A DNA stretch of 64,000 nt from Pedobacter riviphilus (GCF_014692875.1 NZ_CP061171.1:3286001-3350000), one strand, 5' to 3'. Counted from the stretch's first letter, positions 29,412-39,291 are shown. A program made the numbers and translations. The notes: generated from the letters alone by a model not told the origin.

Positions 29412-30032
29412 ATGAACAAAATTAAAACAATTGCACTTGCTACACTAAGTATTTTATCGATTTACCATGCAAAAGCTCAAAATTTTAAGGAGCCTGTTAG
29501 CTTTAAACTTAAGAACGGCATGAATATCATTATTTCTGAAAATGACCGTTCACCAAAGGCATATACTAGCTTTACATTAGATACTAAGGCCTTTGAGGGC
29601 AAAAAAGATGGCATTGTGGAGTTGTTGAATGCGGTTTTAAACGAAAACTTAAATAAAAATTCAAATATTAGCTTTAAAGATAACAGCGGTAAGTTGGCTA
29701 CATTAAATGCTGATCTTGAAAAAGACCTGTCAACAATGGCTTCTGTAATTCAAAATGCAAGCTTCGATCAAAAAACTTTTAATACAGCAAAAGCGAAGTT
29801 AATTGCCAGTATAAAATTGCAGGATTACGATTATGACCAAACGGTAAATGAAAATTCTATCAATGCATTAACCTTGGACGATGTTAAAAACTTTTATAGC
29901 CAGATTTCTCCTGACAAAACATTTTTAACCATTGCAGGAGATGTTGAATTAAATACGGCTAAAGCTTCTGCGAAAAAAGCTTTTGGCAACTGGAACCGAA
30001 CTCAAGAACTTGCATCAACTGTGGCAAGGTAA
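29412..30032 (+). CDS. Short secreted M16-peptidase-like protein lacking the zinc motif
   Basis: A 206-residue protein with a signal peptide (MNKIKTIALATLSILSIYHAKAQ). The text resembles a shrunken M16 peptidase: FKLKNGMNIIISENDRSP at the start, a DLEKDLSTMASVIQNASFDQKTF helix and LTIAGDVELNTA with KKAFGNW near the end. However, it is less than half the usual domain pair, and the HxxEH zinc site is absent; the equivalent region reads DGIVELLNAVLN. It is probably non-catalytic. Codon use looks normal and a strong terminator follows, so it looks maintained rather than decayed. Confidence 0.65.
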   Translation: MNKIKTIALATLSILSIYHAKAQNFKEPVSFKLKNGMNIIISENDRSPKAYTSFTLDTKAFEGKKDGIVELLNAVLNENLNKNSNISFKDNSGKLATLNADLEKDLSTMASVIQNASFDQKTFNTAKAKLIASIKLQDYDYDQTVNENSINALTLDDVKNFYSQISPDKTFLTIAGDVELNTAKASAKKAFGNWNRTQELASTVAR

Positions 30033-30050
30033 TATTAAAATTAAGTCTAG

Positions 30051-30081
30051 GCCCTTTGATTAGTTTCAGAGGGCTTTTTTT
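30051..30081 (+). terminator. Rho-independent terminator after the M16-like gene
   Basis: A nine-pair stem, GCCCTTTGA with TCAGAGGGC (one G-T pair), followed by a run of seven T. It lies 18 bases after the stop. Confidence 0.85.
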
Positions 30082-30185
30082 ATGCCCAAAATGTTACAAG
30101 GGATCGGGTTTTAGCTATCCGTATTCCAGGAATCATTCAATATATTCGTTTTAATAAAATCATCATTTTCCGAAAAAACCGACTA

Positions 30186-31535
30186 ATGAAAAAAATCTAC
30201 ACCCTTCTCCTTTTTGTTCTTTTAAGTTTATCTCTACAAGCTCAAGTTGTGGTTAACCGAAATCAGGATATCGATAAAATGGTTAAAGCGGTGAACCAGG
30301 ATTCGCTAAAATCGTATATCAGTAAAATGATTTCTTTTGGAACAAGAAATACACTTAGCGATATTAAAAGTAAAACAAAAGGAATTGGAGCAGCCAGAAA
30401 TTGGGTACTGAATAAGTTTAATCAATTTGCAAAGCAAAGCGATGGCAGGCTTACGGCATACCTGGATACCATTACATTTAAACCTGATGGCAAAAGAGTA
30501 GATCAACCTACGCTTTTAGGCAATGCTGTAGCCATGCTTAAAGGCACTGATACAAACGACAAACGTGTTTATGTGGTAAGCGGGCACCTCGATAGCCGTG
30601 TTACTGATGTAATGAACAGAACCAGTGATGCACCAGGTGCCAATGATGATGGCAGTGGTGTTGCCGGTGTAATAGAGGCTGCACGGATTATGAGTCAATA
30701 TAAATTCTCTGCAACCATAATTTTTGTAGCTGTGAGTGGTGAAGAGCAATCTTTATTGGGCTCTGGTTTTATGGCGGCAAAAGCAAAAAAAGAAAACTGG
30801 AATGTAGATGCCATGTTAAACAATGATATGATAGGCAGCAACAACAGCAGCGAAACACAGATCATAGATAATACCAGGCTACGTGTATTTAGCGAGGGTT
30901 TACCCAGCTTCGATCTGGATAAAAATGCGAAGAGCATCCGTCAATTTGGTTTGGAGAACGATGGCAAAAGCCGCCAGCTGGCCCGATATGTTAAAGAAAT
31001 AGGCGAGCGTTATGTAGATCAGCTAGAAGTTAAACTAATTTACAGAAACGACAGGTTTCTCCGTGGTGGAGACCATACCCCATTCGTAGAAAATGGCTTT
31101 ACTGCGGTGCGCATAACCGAAATGAACGAAAACTTCGATCACCAGCACCAAGACCTTAGAACAGAGAAAGGTGTTAGGTATGGCGATCTTCAGGAATTTA
31201 TGGATTTCGAATATTTACGTAAAAATACAGGTGTAAATATTGCTGTTTTGGCCAATCTGGCCAAAGCCCCATCAAGTCCTACCGAGGTAAAGGTTGATGT
31301 AAAAAACCTGAGCAACGCTACTTTTTTATACTGGAAAGCACCTACTAATGGTTCGGTAAAGGGCTATTATGTTTTGATGCGCGAAACCAGCAGTGCAGTT
31401 TGGGAAAAGAAATTTTTCACATCTGCCACCGAATTAAGATTACCCTATAGTAAAGACAATTATTTATTTGCGGTACAAAGCATCGGGAATGACGACACTG
31501 AAAGCCTACCGGTAGTACCAGCTATTGGCAGATAA
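30186..31535 (+). CDS. Secreted M28-family zinc aminopeptidase
   Basis: A 449-residue protein with a signal peptide (MKKIYTLLLFVLLSLSLQAQ). The M28 metal and catalytic residues are visible in order: SGHLDSR (His, Asp), APGANDDGSG (bridging Asp), VAVSGEEQSLLGS (base and ligand Glu), NNDMIG (Asp) and GGDHTPF (His). It should cleave N-terminal residues or short peptides in the periplasm or outside. The last 90 residues look like a fibronectin type III-like beta domain (SSPTEVKVDV...). No operon partner is evident; the TspO gene follows 46 bases on. Confidence 0.9.
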   Translation: MKKIYTLLLFVLLSLSLQAQVVVNRNQDIDKMVKAVNQDSLKSYISKMISFGTRNTLSDIKSKTKGIGAARNWVLNKFNQFAKQSDGRLTAYLDTITFKPDGKRVDQPTLLGNAVAMLKGTDTNDKRVYVVSGHLDSRVTDVMNRTSDAPGANDDGSGVAGVIEAARIMSQYKFSATIIFVAVSGEEQSLLGSGFMAAKAKKENWNVDAMLNNDMIGSNNSSETQIIDNTRLRVFSEGLPSFDLDKNAKSIRQFGLENDGKSRQLARYVKEIGERYVDQLEVKLIYRNDRFLRGGDHTPFVENGFTAVRITEMNENFDHQHQDLRTEKGVRYGDLQEFMDFEYLRKNTGVNIAVLANLAKAPSSPTEVKVDVKNLSNATFLYWKAPTNGSVKGYYVLMRETSSAVWEKKFFTSATELRLPYSKDNYLFAVQSIGNDDTESLPVVPAIGR

Positions 31536-31581
31536 TAAAAACATTTAAGATTTGCCGTTGTTTAAACTCAAATTTAGCGCA

Positions 31582-32055
31582 ATGAAATTTAAACCTCTGG
31601 CTTTTATCATTAATATAGCCATCACACTGGGTGTTGGTGCTTTAGGCGGATGGGCAACGGCACAATCGGTTAAAACCTGGTATCCAACATTAAATAAACC
31701 ATCCTTTAATCCACCAAACTGGCTTTTTGCACCTGTTTGGACTACACTTTATATACTTATTGGTATTGCGGCTTATTTAGTGTGGATCAGACGCGATAAA
31801 ATTGTTCATTTCCCGCGAACAGTGGCCATTTACCTTATCCAGTTAATTTTAAATTTAGGCTGGTCGTTTATTTTCTTTTACCTGCACGAGATAGGTTTTG
31901 CCCTGGCCGAAATTATTTTATTGTTGGTTATCATTATCATCAATGCATCCATATTCTATAAAATAAACAAATGGGCAGGTTTAATATTTATCCCCTATAT
32001 CCTTTGGGTAACTTTTGCATCATTTTTAACCTACAACATTTTCATATTGAATTAA
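31582..32055 (+). CDS. TspO/MBR family membrane protein
   Basis: A 157-residue protein with five predicted membrane helices. Family motifs include GGWATAQSVKTWYPTLNKPSFNPPNWLFAPVWTTLY-type text, given here as key parts WYPTLNKPSFNPP and FAPVWT, and the LNLGWSFIFF helix. TspO proteins bind porphyrins and related ligands in the membrane and affect stress responses. The ATG at 31582 gives a normal first helix; an upstream TTG would add ten unlikely residues. Confidence 0.9.
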   Translation: MKFKPLAFIINIAITLGVGALGGWATAQSVKTWYPTLNKPSFNPPNWLFAPVWTTLYILIGIAAYLVWIRRDKIVHFPRTVAIYLIQLILNLGWSFIFFYLHEIGFALAEIILLLVIIIINASIFYKINKWAGLIFIPYILWVTFASFLTYNIFILN

Positions 32056-32083
32056 TTTTAAAAGAAAACCCCTATTTTTAAGG

Positions 32084-34402
32084 GTGGTAACTTTTAAAAG
32101 ATTTTTGCTGATCCTCTTCGTTCTGTGCTGTAACCAATTGCAGGCGCAAAAGGTAGGTCTTGTATTTAGTGGTGGCGGTGCGAAAGGATTGGCCCACATA
32201 GGCACATTAAAGGCTTTGGAAGAAAACCACATTCCTATCGATTATATTACCGGCACATCGATGGGCGGCATTGTTGGTGCCATGTATGCTGCAGGTTATA
32301 GCCCTGCGGAAATAGAAAAAATTGCATTGAGCAACGACTTCCAAAATTGGGTAAACGGGCGATACACCAGCGACTATACCTATTATTTCCAGAAAAATGC
32401 AGCCAATGCCTCTATGCTTACTGCAAAAGTGGCCATTGATACAGGTTTTCATTTTAGTTTCCGCTCTAACCTCATTAATGATATTCCCTTAAACTTTGCT
32501 TTCCTTGAGCTTTTTTCGCAGGCTTCTGCCGTTTCTAAAGACAATTTCGATAATCTTTTTGTTCCCTATCGCTGTATGGTTGCAGATGTACTTTCGCAAA
32601 AAAGCATAACGGTAAGCAAAGGAAGTTTGGCAGAAGCTGTAAGGGCAACCATGACGGTGCCTATTATCTACAGACCGATTAAATTAGATGGAAAATATGT
32701 TTTTGACGGTGGACTCTATAATAATTTCCCTGCCGATGTAATGGAAAGAGATTTTAAGCCCGATTATGTAATAGGCGCCAATGTTTCTTCTAAAACTTAT
32801 AACGAGTACCCTAAAAACATCGATGATCGTTTAATGAACCGCTTTTTGGTATATATGTTTCTATCTAAATCAGATTCTACCATGATCGGTAAAAACGGCG
32901 TATACATCCAACCCGATTTAGCTACCTATAGTGTAACTAATTTTGCACCTGTAGAAGAGCTGATCAAAAAAGGATATGATGCAACAATGGCCGATATGCC
33001 AAGAATTAAAGCTTTAATCAGTAAAAGAGTGAGCGATAAAGAATTGGCAGAAAGAAGAGAAAAATTTAATGCGAAAAAACCAGATCTAAAGTTCAGTAAC
33101 ATTATCGTAACAGGTGTAAACAGTCAGCAGAAAAAATATGTAGAAAGGCTTTTCAAGAGCGATAAAACTACTTTTAACCTGCAAGATATCAAACGTGGGT
33201 ATTATAAGCTGGTAGCCGATCAAACCTTCGAAACGGTGTATCCTAAAATTTCTTATCAAGCTGCAACAGACAGTTATACTTTTGAGGTAGTGGCACAGCC
33301 AAAAAAGAGCTTTAAACTCGAATTAGGTGGCAATATCTCTACAAGACCGATCAGTAATGTGTTTTTGGGTGCCCAGTACAATTACCTCAACCAAAAATCT
33401 TATACTTTTGGAACGAGTTTTTACTCTGGTCGTTTTTACGAATCGGTACAGGTAAATGGACGGGTAGATTACCCAACCAGGCTCCCCTTGTTTCTTGCCG
33501 CCGAATTAACCTATAATCACTGGAATTTCTATAATACCAGCCAGATATTTATCGAAAACCCGCGCCCTATTTACATCGAACAATCAGACCGGAAGATTGA
33601 TCTCATGATGGGAATGCCTTTAAATTACAATACCAAAATTGTTCTTCATTCTACATTTATAAATAATAACGACCGCTATAGCCCAAACAATACCTTTGCC
33701 GTAGGCGATTTATTAGACCAAACCATATTCAACGGTTTCAGGGGCTCGTTAAACTTCGAAAAAAACTCACTGAACAGAAAACAATATGCCACCAATGGTC
33801 AAAGCTTTTCGTTAAGTTTTAATTACACTACTGGTCGCGAAAATTACAATCCGGGTAATATTTTCCGCAACACCCCAGGTTTTGTGAAAATTCCGGGTAG
33901 TAGCCGGCTACACCAATGGGGCAGCATTAAGCTCACCCAGGAAAACTATTTTTTACATCTTAAAAAATATACTTTGGGTTATATTGTGGAAGGTGTAATT
34001 TCGAACCAGCCCTTATTTAGCAACTATTACGCAACACTTTTAACTGCTCCGGCTTTTTACCCCCTGCAAGATAGCCGTTCGCTATTTCTGGATAAGTTTA
34101 GGGCAACCACCTATGCCGCAGGTGGAATAAAAAACATTTATAATGTCAAAAAAAATCTTGACTTTAGATTAGAAGGTTATTTATTTTTACCCCATAAAGA
34201 ATTTGAGCTGAATAATTTTCAGGATATAAATTATGCAAAGCCCATTACAAAATTACGCTATGCTGGTACCGCTGGCCTGGTTTATCACTCCCCTTTGGGA
34301 CCGGTTAGCCTAAGTTATAATTTATATAATGATGCTGTTAAAAGAAATGGTGTATTATTGCATATCGGTTATTTAATTTACAATAAACGTTCTATCGAAT
34401 GA
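32084..34402 (+). CDS. Patatin-like phospholipase with C-terminal outer-membrane barrel
   Basis: A 772-residue protein with a signal peptide (ending QLQAQ), starting at a GTG. The patatin domain (about 22-320) has the GGGAKG oxyanion loop, nucleophile Ser59 in GTSMGG and Asp208 in FDGGLYNNFP. A POTRA-like region (about 340-400) leads into a C-terminal beta-barrel of the Omp85/BamA type, with many aromatic strand ends. This is the PlpD-like layout of an outer-membrane phospholipase, which may be displayed or self-exported. Its stop overlaps the next gene by four bases. Confidence 0.9.
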   Translation: MVTFKRFLLILFVLCCNQLQAQKVGLVFSGGGAKGLAHIGTLKALEENHIPIDYITGTSMGGIVGAMYAAGYSPAEIEKIALSNDFQNWVNGRYTSDYTYYFQKNAANASMLTAKVAIDTGFHFSFRSNLINDIPLNFAFLELFSQASAVSKDNFDNLFVPYRCMVADVLSQKSITVSKGSLAEAVRATMTVPIIYRPIKLDGKYVFDGGLYNNFPADVMERDFKPDYVIGANVSSKTYNEYPKNIDDRLMNRFLVYMFLSKSDSTMIGKNGVYIQPDLATYSVTNFAPVEELIKKGYDATMADMPRIKALISKRVSDKELAERREKFNAKKPDLKFSNIIVTGVNSQQKKYVERLFKSDKTTFNLQDIKRGYYKLVADQTFETVYPKISYQAATDSYTFEVVAQPKKSFKLELGGNISTRPISNVFLGAQYNYLNQKSYTFGTSFYSGRFYESVQVNGRVDYPTRLPLFLAAELTYNHWNFYNTSQIFIENPRPIYIEQSDRKIDLMMGMPLNYNTKIVLHSTFINNNDRYSPNNTFAVGDLLDQTIFNGFRGSLNFEKNSLNRKQYATNGQSFSLSFNYTTGRENYNPGNIFRNTPGFVKIPGSSRLHQWGSIKLTQENYFLHLKKYTLGYIVEGVISNQPLFSNYYATLLTAPAFYPLQDSRSLFLDKFRATTYAAGGIKNIYNVKKNLDFRLEGYLFLPHKEFELNNFQDINYAKPITKLRYAGTAGLVYHSPLGPVSLSYNLYNDAVKRNGVLLHIGYLIYNKRSIE

Positions 34403-34929
34403 AACGAATCTTACTCTTACTTTCGCTGTGTTTAATCGGGCTTTTCAGCACTGCACAAACCGCAGCAATCAATAATTTTCTGGTAAAAGAGAATTTGCTT
34501 AAAAATAATAAACTGGCCATTATTGCAGCCGATTCGCTAAACAATCCTAACGAAAATATAAATGGAACGTATACCTTCAGTGTAAGTGGTTTTACACAGG
34601 TACTAAAGTTTAATGATGGCATAGCCGTGCTGCCTTTACCGATCGATAAATCTACCTTCGTTTATATTAAACATCAAAACGACTCCGGTACGCACAGCAA
34701 ACTCGTGTATGTGTACAAAAAAGATACCGATTTAAGCCCGTATGCCATAAATAGTTTATGGCTTTTCATCATTCCGATCATACTGGTTATTATTGCTTTT
34801 GCCTTCCGCAAACTGATCATATTTGTGGTAATTGTATTTCTGGTATTTGTATATTTTAACCACAGCAATGGCTTAAACCTATCTACCTTTTTCGAAAGTA
34901 TATTTGATGGATTAAAGAACCTCGTCTGA
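34399..34929 (+). CDS. Exported or membrane protein of unknown function
   Basis: A 176-residue protein with an N-terminal signal or anchor (MKRILLLLSLCLIGLFSTAQ), a globular middle rich in beta strands (about 25-110), two hydrophobic segments (about 118-155) and a short hydrophilic end. I recognise no family. It starts in a four-base ATGA overlap with the patatin-barrel gene, so it is co-translated with it and may assist that protein. Confidence 0.6.
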   Translation: MKRILLLLSLCLIGLFSTAQTAAINNFLVKENLLKNNKLAIIAADSLNNPNENINGTYTFSVSGFTQVLKFNDGIAVLPLPIDKSTFVYIKHQNDSGTHSKLVYVYKKDTDLSPYAINSLWLFIIPIILVIIAFAFRKLIIFVVIVFLVFVYFNHSNGLNLSTFFESIFDGLKNLV

Positions 34930-35396
34930 CGTTTTTGAATTAATTTTTCATCACGAATCGTCATCCGATAGCTATAGTATGCGAGGCTGGACAAGCGCGA
35001 GCCGAAGCAATCTCATGCAATAATTTTTTTTTATTCTTTTTAGAAAAGCAATTCCTGTGGTGCTTCGGTTCTACCCGTCCCGCCCTTTGCTTAACCCCGA
35101 TAAATGTTCAATAAGCTAAATTACGCTTAAACCGGGGTAACGCTGTCGGTCGGGTTTAGCTAACGTAGGTTCGTCTAAGCTCAAATGAAAATAGGCTCCT
35201 GGGCACACGAATTCCGGGGGGCGGTGGGTTTATTTTACCAGCAATAGCAGCACCGCATTAGGTTCTTAAGCCCGATCGAAGTGGGATCCTGATATTTTAC
35301 GCTCACGCTCGTTTCCAACGAGTGTGAAAATAACAAATCGTTTTTTAAAGATTCATTATTACTTTTTTTTACTAATATTTTTAGTAAATTTGATCT
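34930..35396. other. Gene-free stretch with a degenerate palindrome and GC-richer segment
   Basis: About 470 bases without a credible gene. At 34959-35018 it contains pieces of the CGTCATTGCGAGG repeat family (CGTCATCCG, GCGAGG, GAAGCAATCT) broken by inserted bases. From 35080 to 35310 the composition is richer in G and C than its surroundings and resembles a structured dispersed element. A TAAATTTG box at 35385 ends the stretch. Confidence 0.5.
35385..35392 (+). promoter_or_regulatory. Candidate -7 box (TAAATTTG) directly before the 2H phosphoesterase
   Basis: Exact TAnnTTTG match, five bases before the GTG start. If used, the transcript would have almost no leader. Confidence 0.35.
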
Positions 35397-35966
35397 GTGG
35401 AAAATCTATTTTTAGTGTGCCTAGTCCCACCTATTTCTATTGTAGAAGATATCGATGAAATTAGAACATACATATCGGAGAAGTTTAATGTGCATGAATC
35501 ATTAAAACGGCCGGCACACATCACCTTATATCCACCGGTAAAACTATCAGCTTACAATGCAGAAAAAAGATTTTTTAAAGCTTTAACAGATGCATCTTTC
35601 AGTCAGCCCTTTACCCAGGTGCTCAGAAATTTCAGTTCATTTCCGGAGCATACCTTTTATCTCGATGTTGAACAAAACGATGGGTTAATGAGCCTAGAAA
35701 AACAGATAACCAAAGCATTACAAGCTTTAAAATTGATAGAAAAAAAAGAAAAATTCAATCCACATTTAACTTTGGCGTTCCGAGATGTAAAACCGCCCGT
35801 TTTCAAACAGATTTCTGCTGAATTTAAAGACCGGAAATTTAAGCGGGAATTTCAGGTTTCATCTTTTTCTGTTTACAAACATATGGATAAAAGATGGCAG
35901 CCCTTTAAAGAATTCCATTTTAAAGATCCCGGTACAAAACCTAAAACTTTAAGTCTTTTTGCTTAA
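35397..35966 (+). CDS. 2'-5' RNA ligase family (2H phosphoesterase) protein
   Basis: A 189-residue cytoplasmic protein with the two histidine motifs of the 2H superfamily, PAHITLYPP (near residue 42) and NPHLTLAFRD (near 122), spaced as in LigT-like enzymes. These act on 2',3'-cyclic phosphates or 2'-5' RNA bonds. The start is a GTG; homologues begin near this point. Its stop is directly adjacent, back to back, to the stop of the convergent BamA/TamA-like gene, with no spacer at all. Confidence 0.85.
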   Translation: MENLFLVCLVPPISIVEDIDEIRTYISEKFNVHESLKRPAHITLYPPVKLSAYNAEKRFFKALTDASFSQPFTQVLRNFSSFPEHTFYLDVEQNDGLMSLEKQITKALQALKLIEKKEKFNPHLTLAFRDVKPPVFKQISAEFKDRKFKREFQVSSFSVYKHMDKRWQPFKEFHFKDPGTKPKTLSLFA

Positions 35967-38393
35967 TTAAAACGGCATGCCTATGCCAAAGTTATATTGT
36001 AGGAAACGATAGGTATCGGGCCCATGTGTGGCGTTATAACTATTTTTAAAATCTCTCGCCCCAGATAAAAACTTACCGATAACCCATTGATCCGAACCTG
36101 TAAACTGAGGATCTTTGAGTTTCAGACCAACATCGAACCGAAATACAAAGTATTGTACATCATATCTAAGGCCTACACCTGTACCAATAGCCAGCTGTTG
36201 TACAAATCTGTTTAACTTAAACACGGTTTGCTCATCAAGTGTCGGGGTTCCAACGAGAATTGATTCGCCTTTACGGAGATTCCATACATTACCCGCATCA
36301 ATAAAGGCTGCACCTTTTAATGTTGCACCAAAAAATTTCTTGGCCACGGTAAAACGGTATTCAAAGTTGGTTTCGATGCGCATGGTTCCAAGTTGATCGA
36401 GCCCGAAAAATGCTTTCCTCAGGGTATCACTCCTTAAAACACCTCTATCGTAATTTCCGGGGCCAATGGTTCTGGCCTGCCAGGCTCTTACGCCGCTCGA
36501 TCCGCCAGCAAAAAACTGTTTCTCGAAAGGTATACCTGTTAACACCGAATTTCCATAGGCATAGGCTACACCTGCGTTTAAACGTGCTACAAACTGTCGC
36601 TCTCCACCTAAGTGTTTGTACCATCTTATGTCAACCTCGGGGCGCATATATTGGTTAAAAGGTAAACCCAATATCTTTGCAGCATTGTTCACAGTATCTT
36701 TTTTGGCACCCGTTAGTTTAGATATGCCCTGCAACATATTACCCGCAATATCCATTCCCGCCCTTAAATAAACAAAAGACCGGTATTCATTTAGCTTATT
36801 TGCATTTAAGGTATAGGTATATTTCATCCCAAGGGTTAAATCTTTACGCCCCAACAATGTTGAGTAATAAAGGTTATTCAATACGGTTTGAGCATCAACA
36901 TTAGGGTCTAAATTGCCAAAACGGTATTCGAAATTCAATGGGGTAAAAGAGTGTAGCTTAGATTTGGTTTCAAACCAATCGTAAGTAATGGAATTGATAA
37001 AAATCCTTCTTACGGATACATCTTTCTGCAAAGCATAAATATAACTGCTTGAAAAAGTAGTATGCGGCATTCCATTACCGCCCAAAACCGGATTGTAGAA
37101 GGGAATCATCAACCTGGGCACCGTAATGCTTGCACTGATCGAAAAATCGCGCTGATAAATATCACTAAAAGGTTTAGCCCCGTTGCCTATTCTTGATTGC
37201 AAACCACCTTTCACCTGAAGTTCAAATCGCTCTGCTCCTCTGAAAATATTGTTGTTGGTATAGGTATTTCCGATGGTAAACCCTACTGTACCTCCATTAA
37301 ACGGTACCTCTCCTTCCACGCGGTTAGTCATTACCTTTTGTGGAATAAGCTGGATTACAGCATTTACTTTATTGGAAGTACTGTCTCTTCTAAAGTAATC
37401 GATCTTTACATTTTTAAAAATATTGAGTTCATACAATCGATCGTAAGTAAGGTTTTCATTCCGGATATCATAAAGTTCGCCCTGTTTCAGAAAATCATAC
37501 CTTAGAATCGGGTTTCTGCGGTAACGTTTGGAAAAATCGGTGAATATGACGCCATTAACCGTGTCTTTACTCAGTTTATAACGCACCGAATCAGGAAAAC
37601 CATCAGGGTTAGGTGCAATAATCATGTGGGTATACCCAATATTAAACTGCTTATGCTCGCTTTCGTTTGGGTCGGTTACATTTAGGTTCAGATCAATTTT
37701 ATTGGTTTTAGAAGTAGGTTCTGCACCATAAACGTCGAAATTTACATATGGCCTTAAGAAATAAAAATATCCGTTTTCTTTCATAATGCGGTAAATCTGC
37801 TCCCTTTCATACGTTAAAGAGTCTTCATCGTACTGCATTCCTTTGTGTAAATGGGTTATTTTAGCCTTATTCGATTCGTAAAGGTTTTTAATATTTCGAT
37901 TTGGTATCGAATCTGAAAGTTTATCGATATAATAAGCAGGCCCAGGTTTTGCACTAAATACAATTTCGGCCTTTTTATCTGCAATCTTTATGGCAGAAGT
38001 TACTTCAGCCTGGCGGTAACCCTTACTTTTTAAAAACTTCTGTATCTGTGTTCTGGAAATTTCGACCAATGTGCTATCTAAAATAGCCGGTGGCGTACCA
38101 AATGGCTTAATATCACTGGTTTTATACCTACCATCTTTGGTATTGAACAAATTGTACAGAGGCACATTGATACTCAATTTCGATGCCGGCCTGATATCTT
38201 TCTGAACATAATTATAAGCCTGTTCTTCAAATTTAGCATCTATACTGTCAATAGTTACCTTCTTCACTATCGATTGATAGTCGGGAATGTACTTGGTTGA
38301 TGAGCAGGCCTGAATTAAAACAATAATAAATAGTAATATTGCAGTGCTTTTCAGTTTAATATTTATTGAGTTTTGGTATGCTTTCAAAATCAC
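35967..38393 (-). CDS. BamA/TamA family outer-membrane protein
   Basis: A protein of about 808 residues with a lipoprotein-like N-terminus (hydrophobic stretch then IQAC near residue 30). The N-terminal half has POTRA-like repeats, including QIQKFLKSKGYRQAEV and GELYDIRNENLTYDRLYELNIFKNV; the C-terminal half is an Omp85 barrel with a VRAWQARTIGPG segment of the conserved loop and a GTGVGLRYDVQYFVFRFDVG end. It likely inserts or exports outer-membrane or surface proteins. The start is uncertain: GTG at 38393 or TTG at 38387; both overlap the divergent methyltransferase start. Confidence 0.87.
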   Translation of the reverse strand: MILKAYQNSINIKLKSTAILLFIIVLIQACSSTKYIPDYQSIVKKVTIDSIDAKFEEQAYNYVQKDIRPASKLSINVPLYNLFNTKDGRYKTSDIKPFGTPPAILDSTLVEISRTQIQKFLKSKGYRQAEVTSAIKIADKKAEIVFSAKPGPAYYIDKLSDSIPNRNIKNLYESNKAKITHLHKGMQYDEDSLTYEREQIYRIMKENGYFYFLRPYVNFDVYGAEPTSKTNKIDLNLNVTDPNESEHKQFNIGYTHMIIAPNPDGFPDSVRYKLSKDTVNGVIFTDFSKRYRRNPILRYDFLKQGELYDIRNENLTYDRLYELNIFKNVKIDYFRRDSTSNKVNAVIQLIPQKVMTNRVEGEVPFNGGTVGFTIGNTYTNNNIFRGAERFELQVKGGLQSRIGNGAKPFSDIYQRDFSISASITVPRLMIPFYNPVLGGNGMPHTTFSSSYIYALQKDVSVRRIFINSITYDWFETKSKLHSFTPLNFEYRFGNLDPNVDAQTVLNNLYYSTLLGRKDLTLGMKYTYTLNANKLNEYRSFVYLRAGMDIAGNMLQGISKLTGAKKDTVNNAAKILGLPFNQYMRPEVDIRWYKHLGGERQFVARLNAGVAYAYGNSVLTGIPFEKQFFAGGSSGVRAWQARTIGPGNYDRGVLRSDTLRKAFFGLDQLGTMRIETNFEYRFTVAKKFFGATLKGAAFIDAGNVWNLRKGESILVGTPTLDEQTVFKLNRFVQQLAIGTGVGLRYDVQYFVFRFDVGLKLKDPQFTGSDQWVIGKFLSGARDFKNSYNATHGPDTYRFLQYNFGIGMPF

Positions 38394-39124
38394 AGATTAG
38401 TTTTATAAAATCGTTACATCAAAAAAAATACCGTAAAGAACATGGTTTATTTATTGTTGAAGGTATAAAATCCATAAAAGAATTTTTCCAATCAAGTTAC
38501 CAGATCCATACTATATTTTACAACAGCGAACAATACAATTTGTTACCCAAATTGCCTGCAAATATAAACTTATTTGAAGTAAAGAACGCTGAATTAGACA
38601 AGATTAGTACGCTACAAACACCACAAGGCTTTTTAGCGCTCATTCATATCCCAAAAAATAAAGAATTAGCTTTAAAAGAGCTAAAAAATCAGTTCACTTT
38701 GGTTTTAGATGGTGTTCAGGATCCTGGCAATATGGGTACCATCATTAGAACGGCAGATTGGTTTGGTTTTAAAAACATCATTTGCTCAGCCGACTGTGTA
38801 GAAGTATTCAATCCAAAAACAGTACAGGCCACAATGGGCTCTTTAGCACGGGTAAATATTTATGAAACAGATTTACCAGCATTATTAGAAAAAAATACCA
38901 TACCTGTATTTGGGGCGTTGTTAGATGGCGAATCGATTTACAAAACGCAATGGGGAGCTGAAGGATTAGTGATTTTAGGGAATGAAGGAAAAGGAATATC
39001 GGCAGAAGTAATCAAAAAAATAAATAAACCGGTAACCATTCCGAGAATTGGGGAAGCCGAATCGTTAAACGTGGCCGTAAGCGCAGCAATCTTTTGTGCT
39101 GAGTTAGTGCGAGTTCGAAATTAA
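38378..39124 (+). CDS. TrmH/SpoU family RNA 2'-O-methyltransferase
   Basis: A 248-residue SPOUT enzyme. The substrate-binding N-domain is followed by the three knot motifs: VLDGVQDPGNMGTIIRTADWFG, given here as key parts LDGVQDPGNMGT and RTADWFG, then ILGNEGKG, then GEAESLNVAVSAA. It transfers methyl from SAM to the 2'-OH of an rRNA or tRNA residue. The ATG at 38378 gives the usual MLSKSQISFIKSL start. Its first codons overlap the 5' end of the divergent BamA/TamA-like gene. Confidence 0.9.
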   Translation: MLSKSQISFIKSLHQKKYRKEHGLFIVEGIKSIKEFFQSSYQIHTIFYNSEQYNLLPKLPANINLFEVKNAELDKISTLQTPQGFLALIHIPKNKELALKELKNQFTLVLDGVQDPGNMGTIIRTADWFGFKNIICSADCVEVFNPKTVQATMGSLARVNIYETDLPALLEKNTIPVFGALLDGESIYKTQWGAEGLVILGNEGKGISAEVIKKINKPVTIPRIGEAESLNVAVSAAIFCAELVRVRN

Positions 39125-39183
39125 ATTGAGATATTATTTGCGGGCTAACTAATAATTGCTATTTTTGCAGCCTTGAATTTAAG

Positions 39184-39257
39184 GGTCGAGTGGCCGAGTG
39201 GCTAGGCAGAGGTCTGCAAAACCTTCTACAGCGGTTCGAATCCGCTCTCGACCTCCA
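39184..39257 (+). tRNA. tRNA-Cys (GCA), CCA end encoded
   Basis: A cloverleaf folds: acceptor GGTCGAG with CTCGACC, anticodon loop CTGCAAA with anticodon GCA at 39216-39218, and a T-arm containing GGTTCGAATCC. The discriminator base is T39254, and CCA (39255-39257) is encoded. It sits 60 bases after the methyltransferase and 34 before the small basic protein. Confidence 0.95.
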
Positions 39258-39291
39258 TTTGTACAAATAAAATAATTAAAAGGTTATTACC

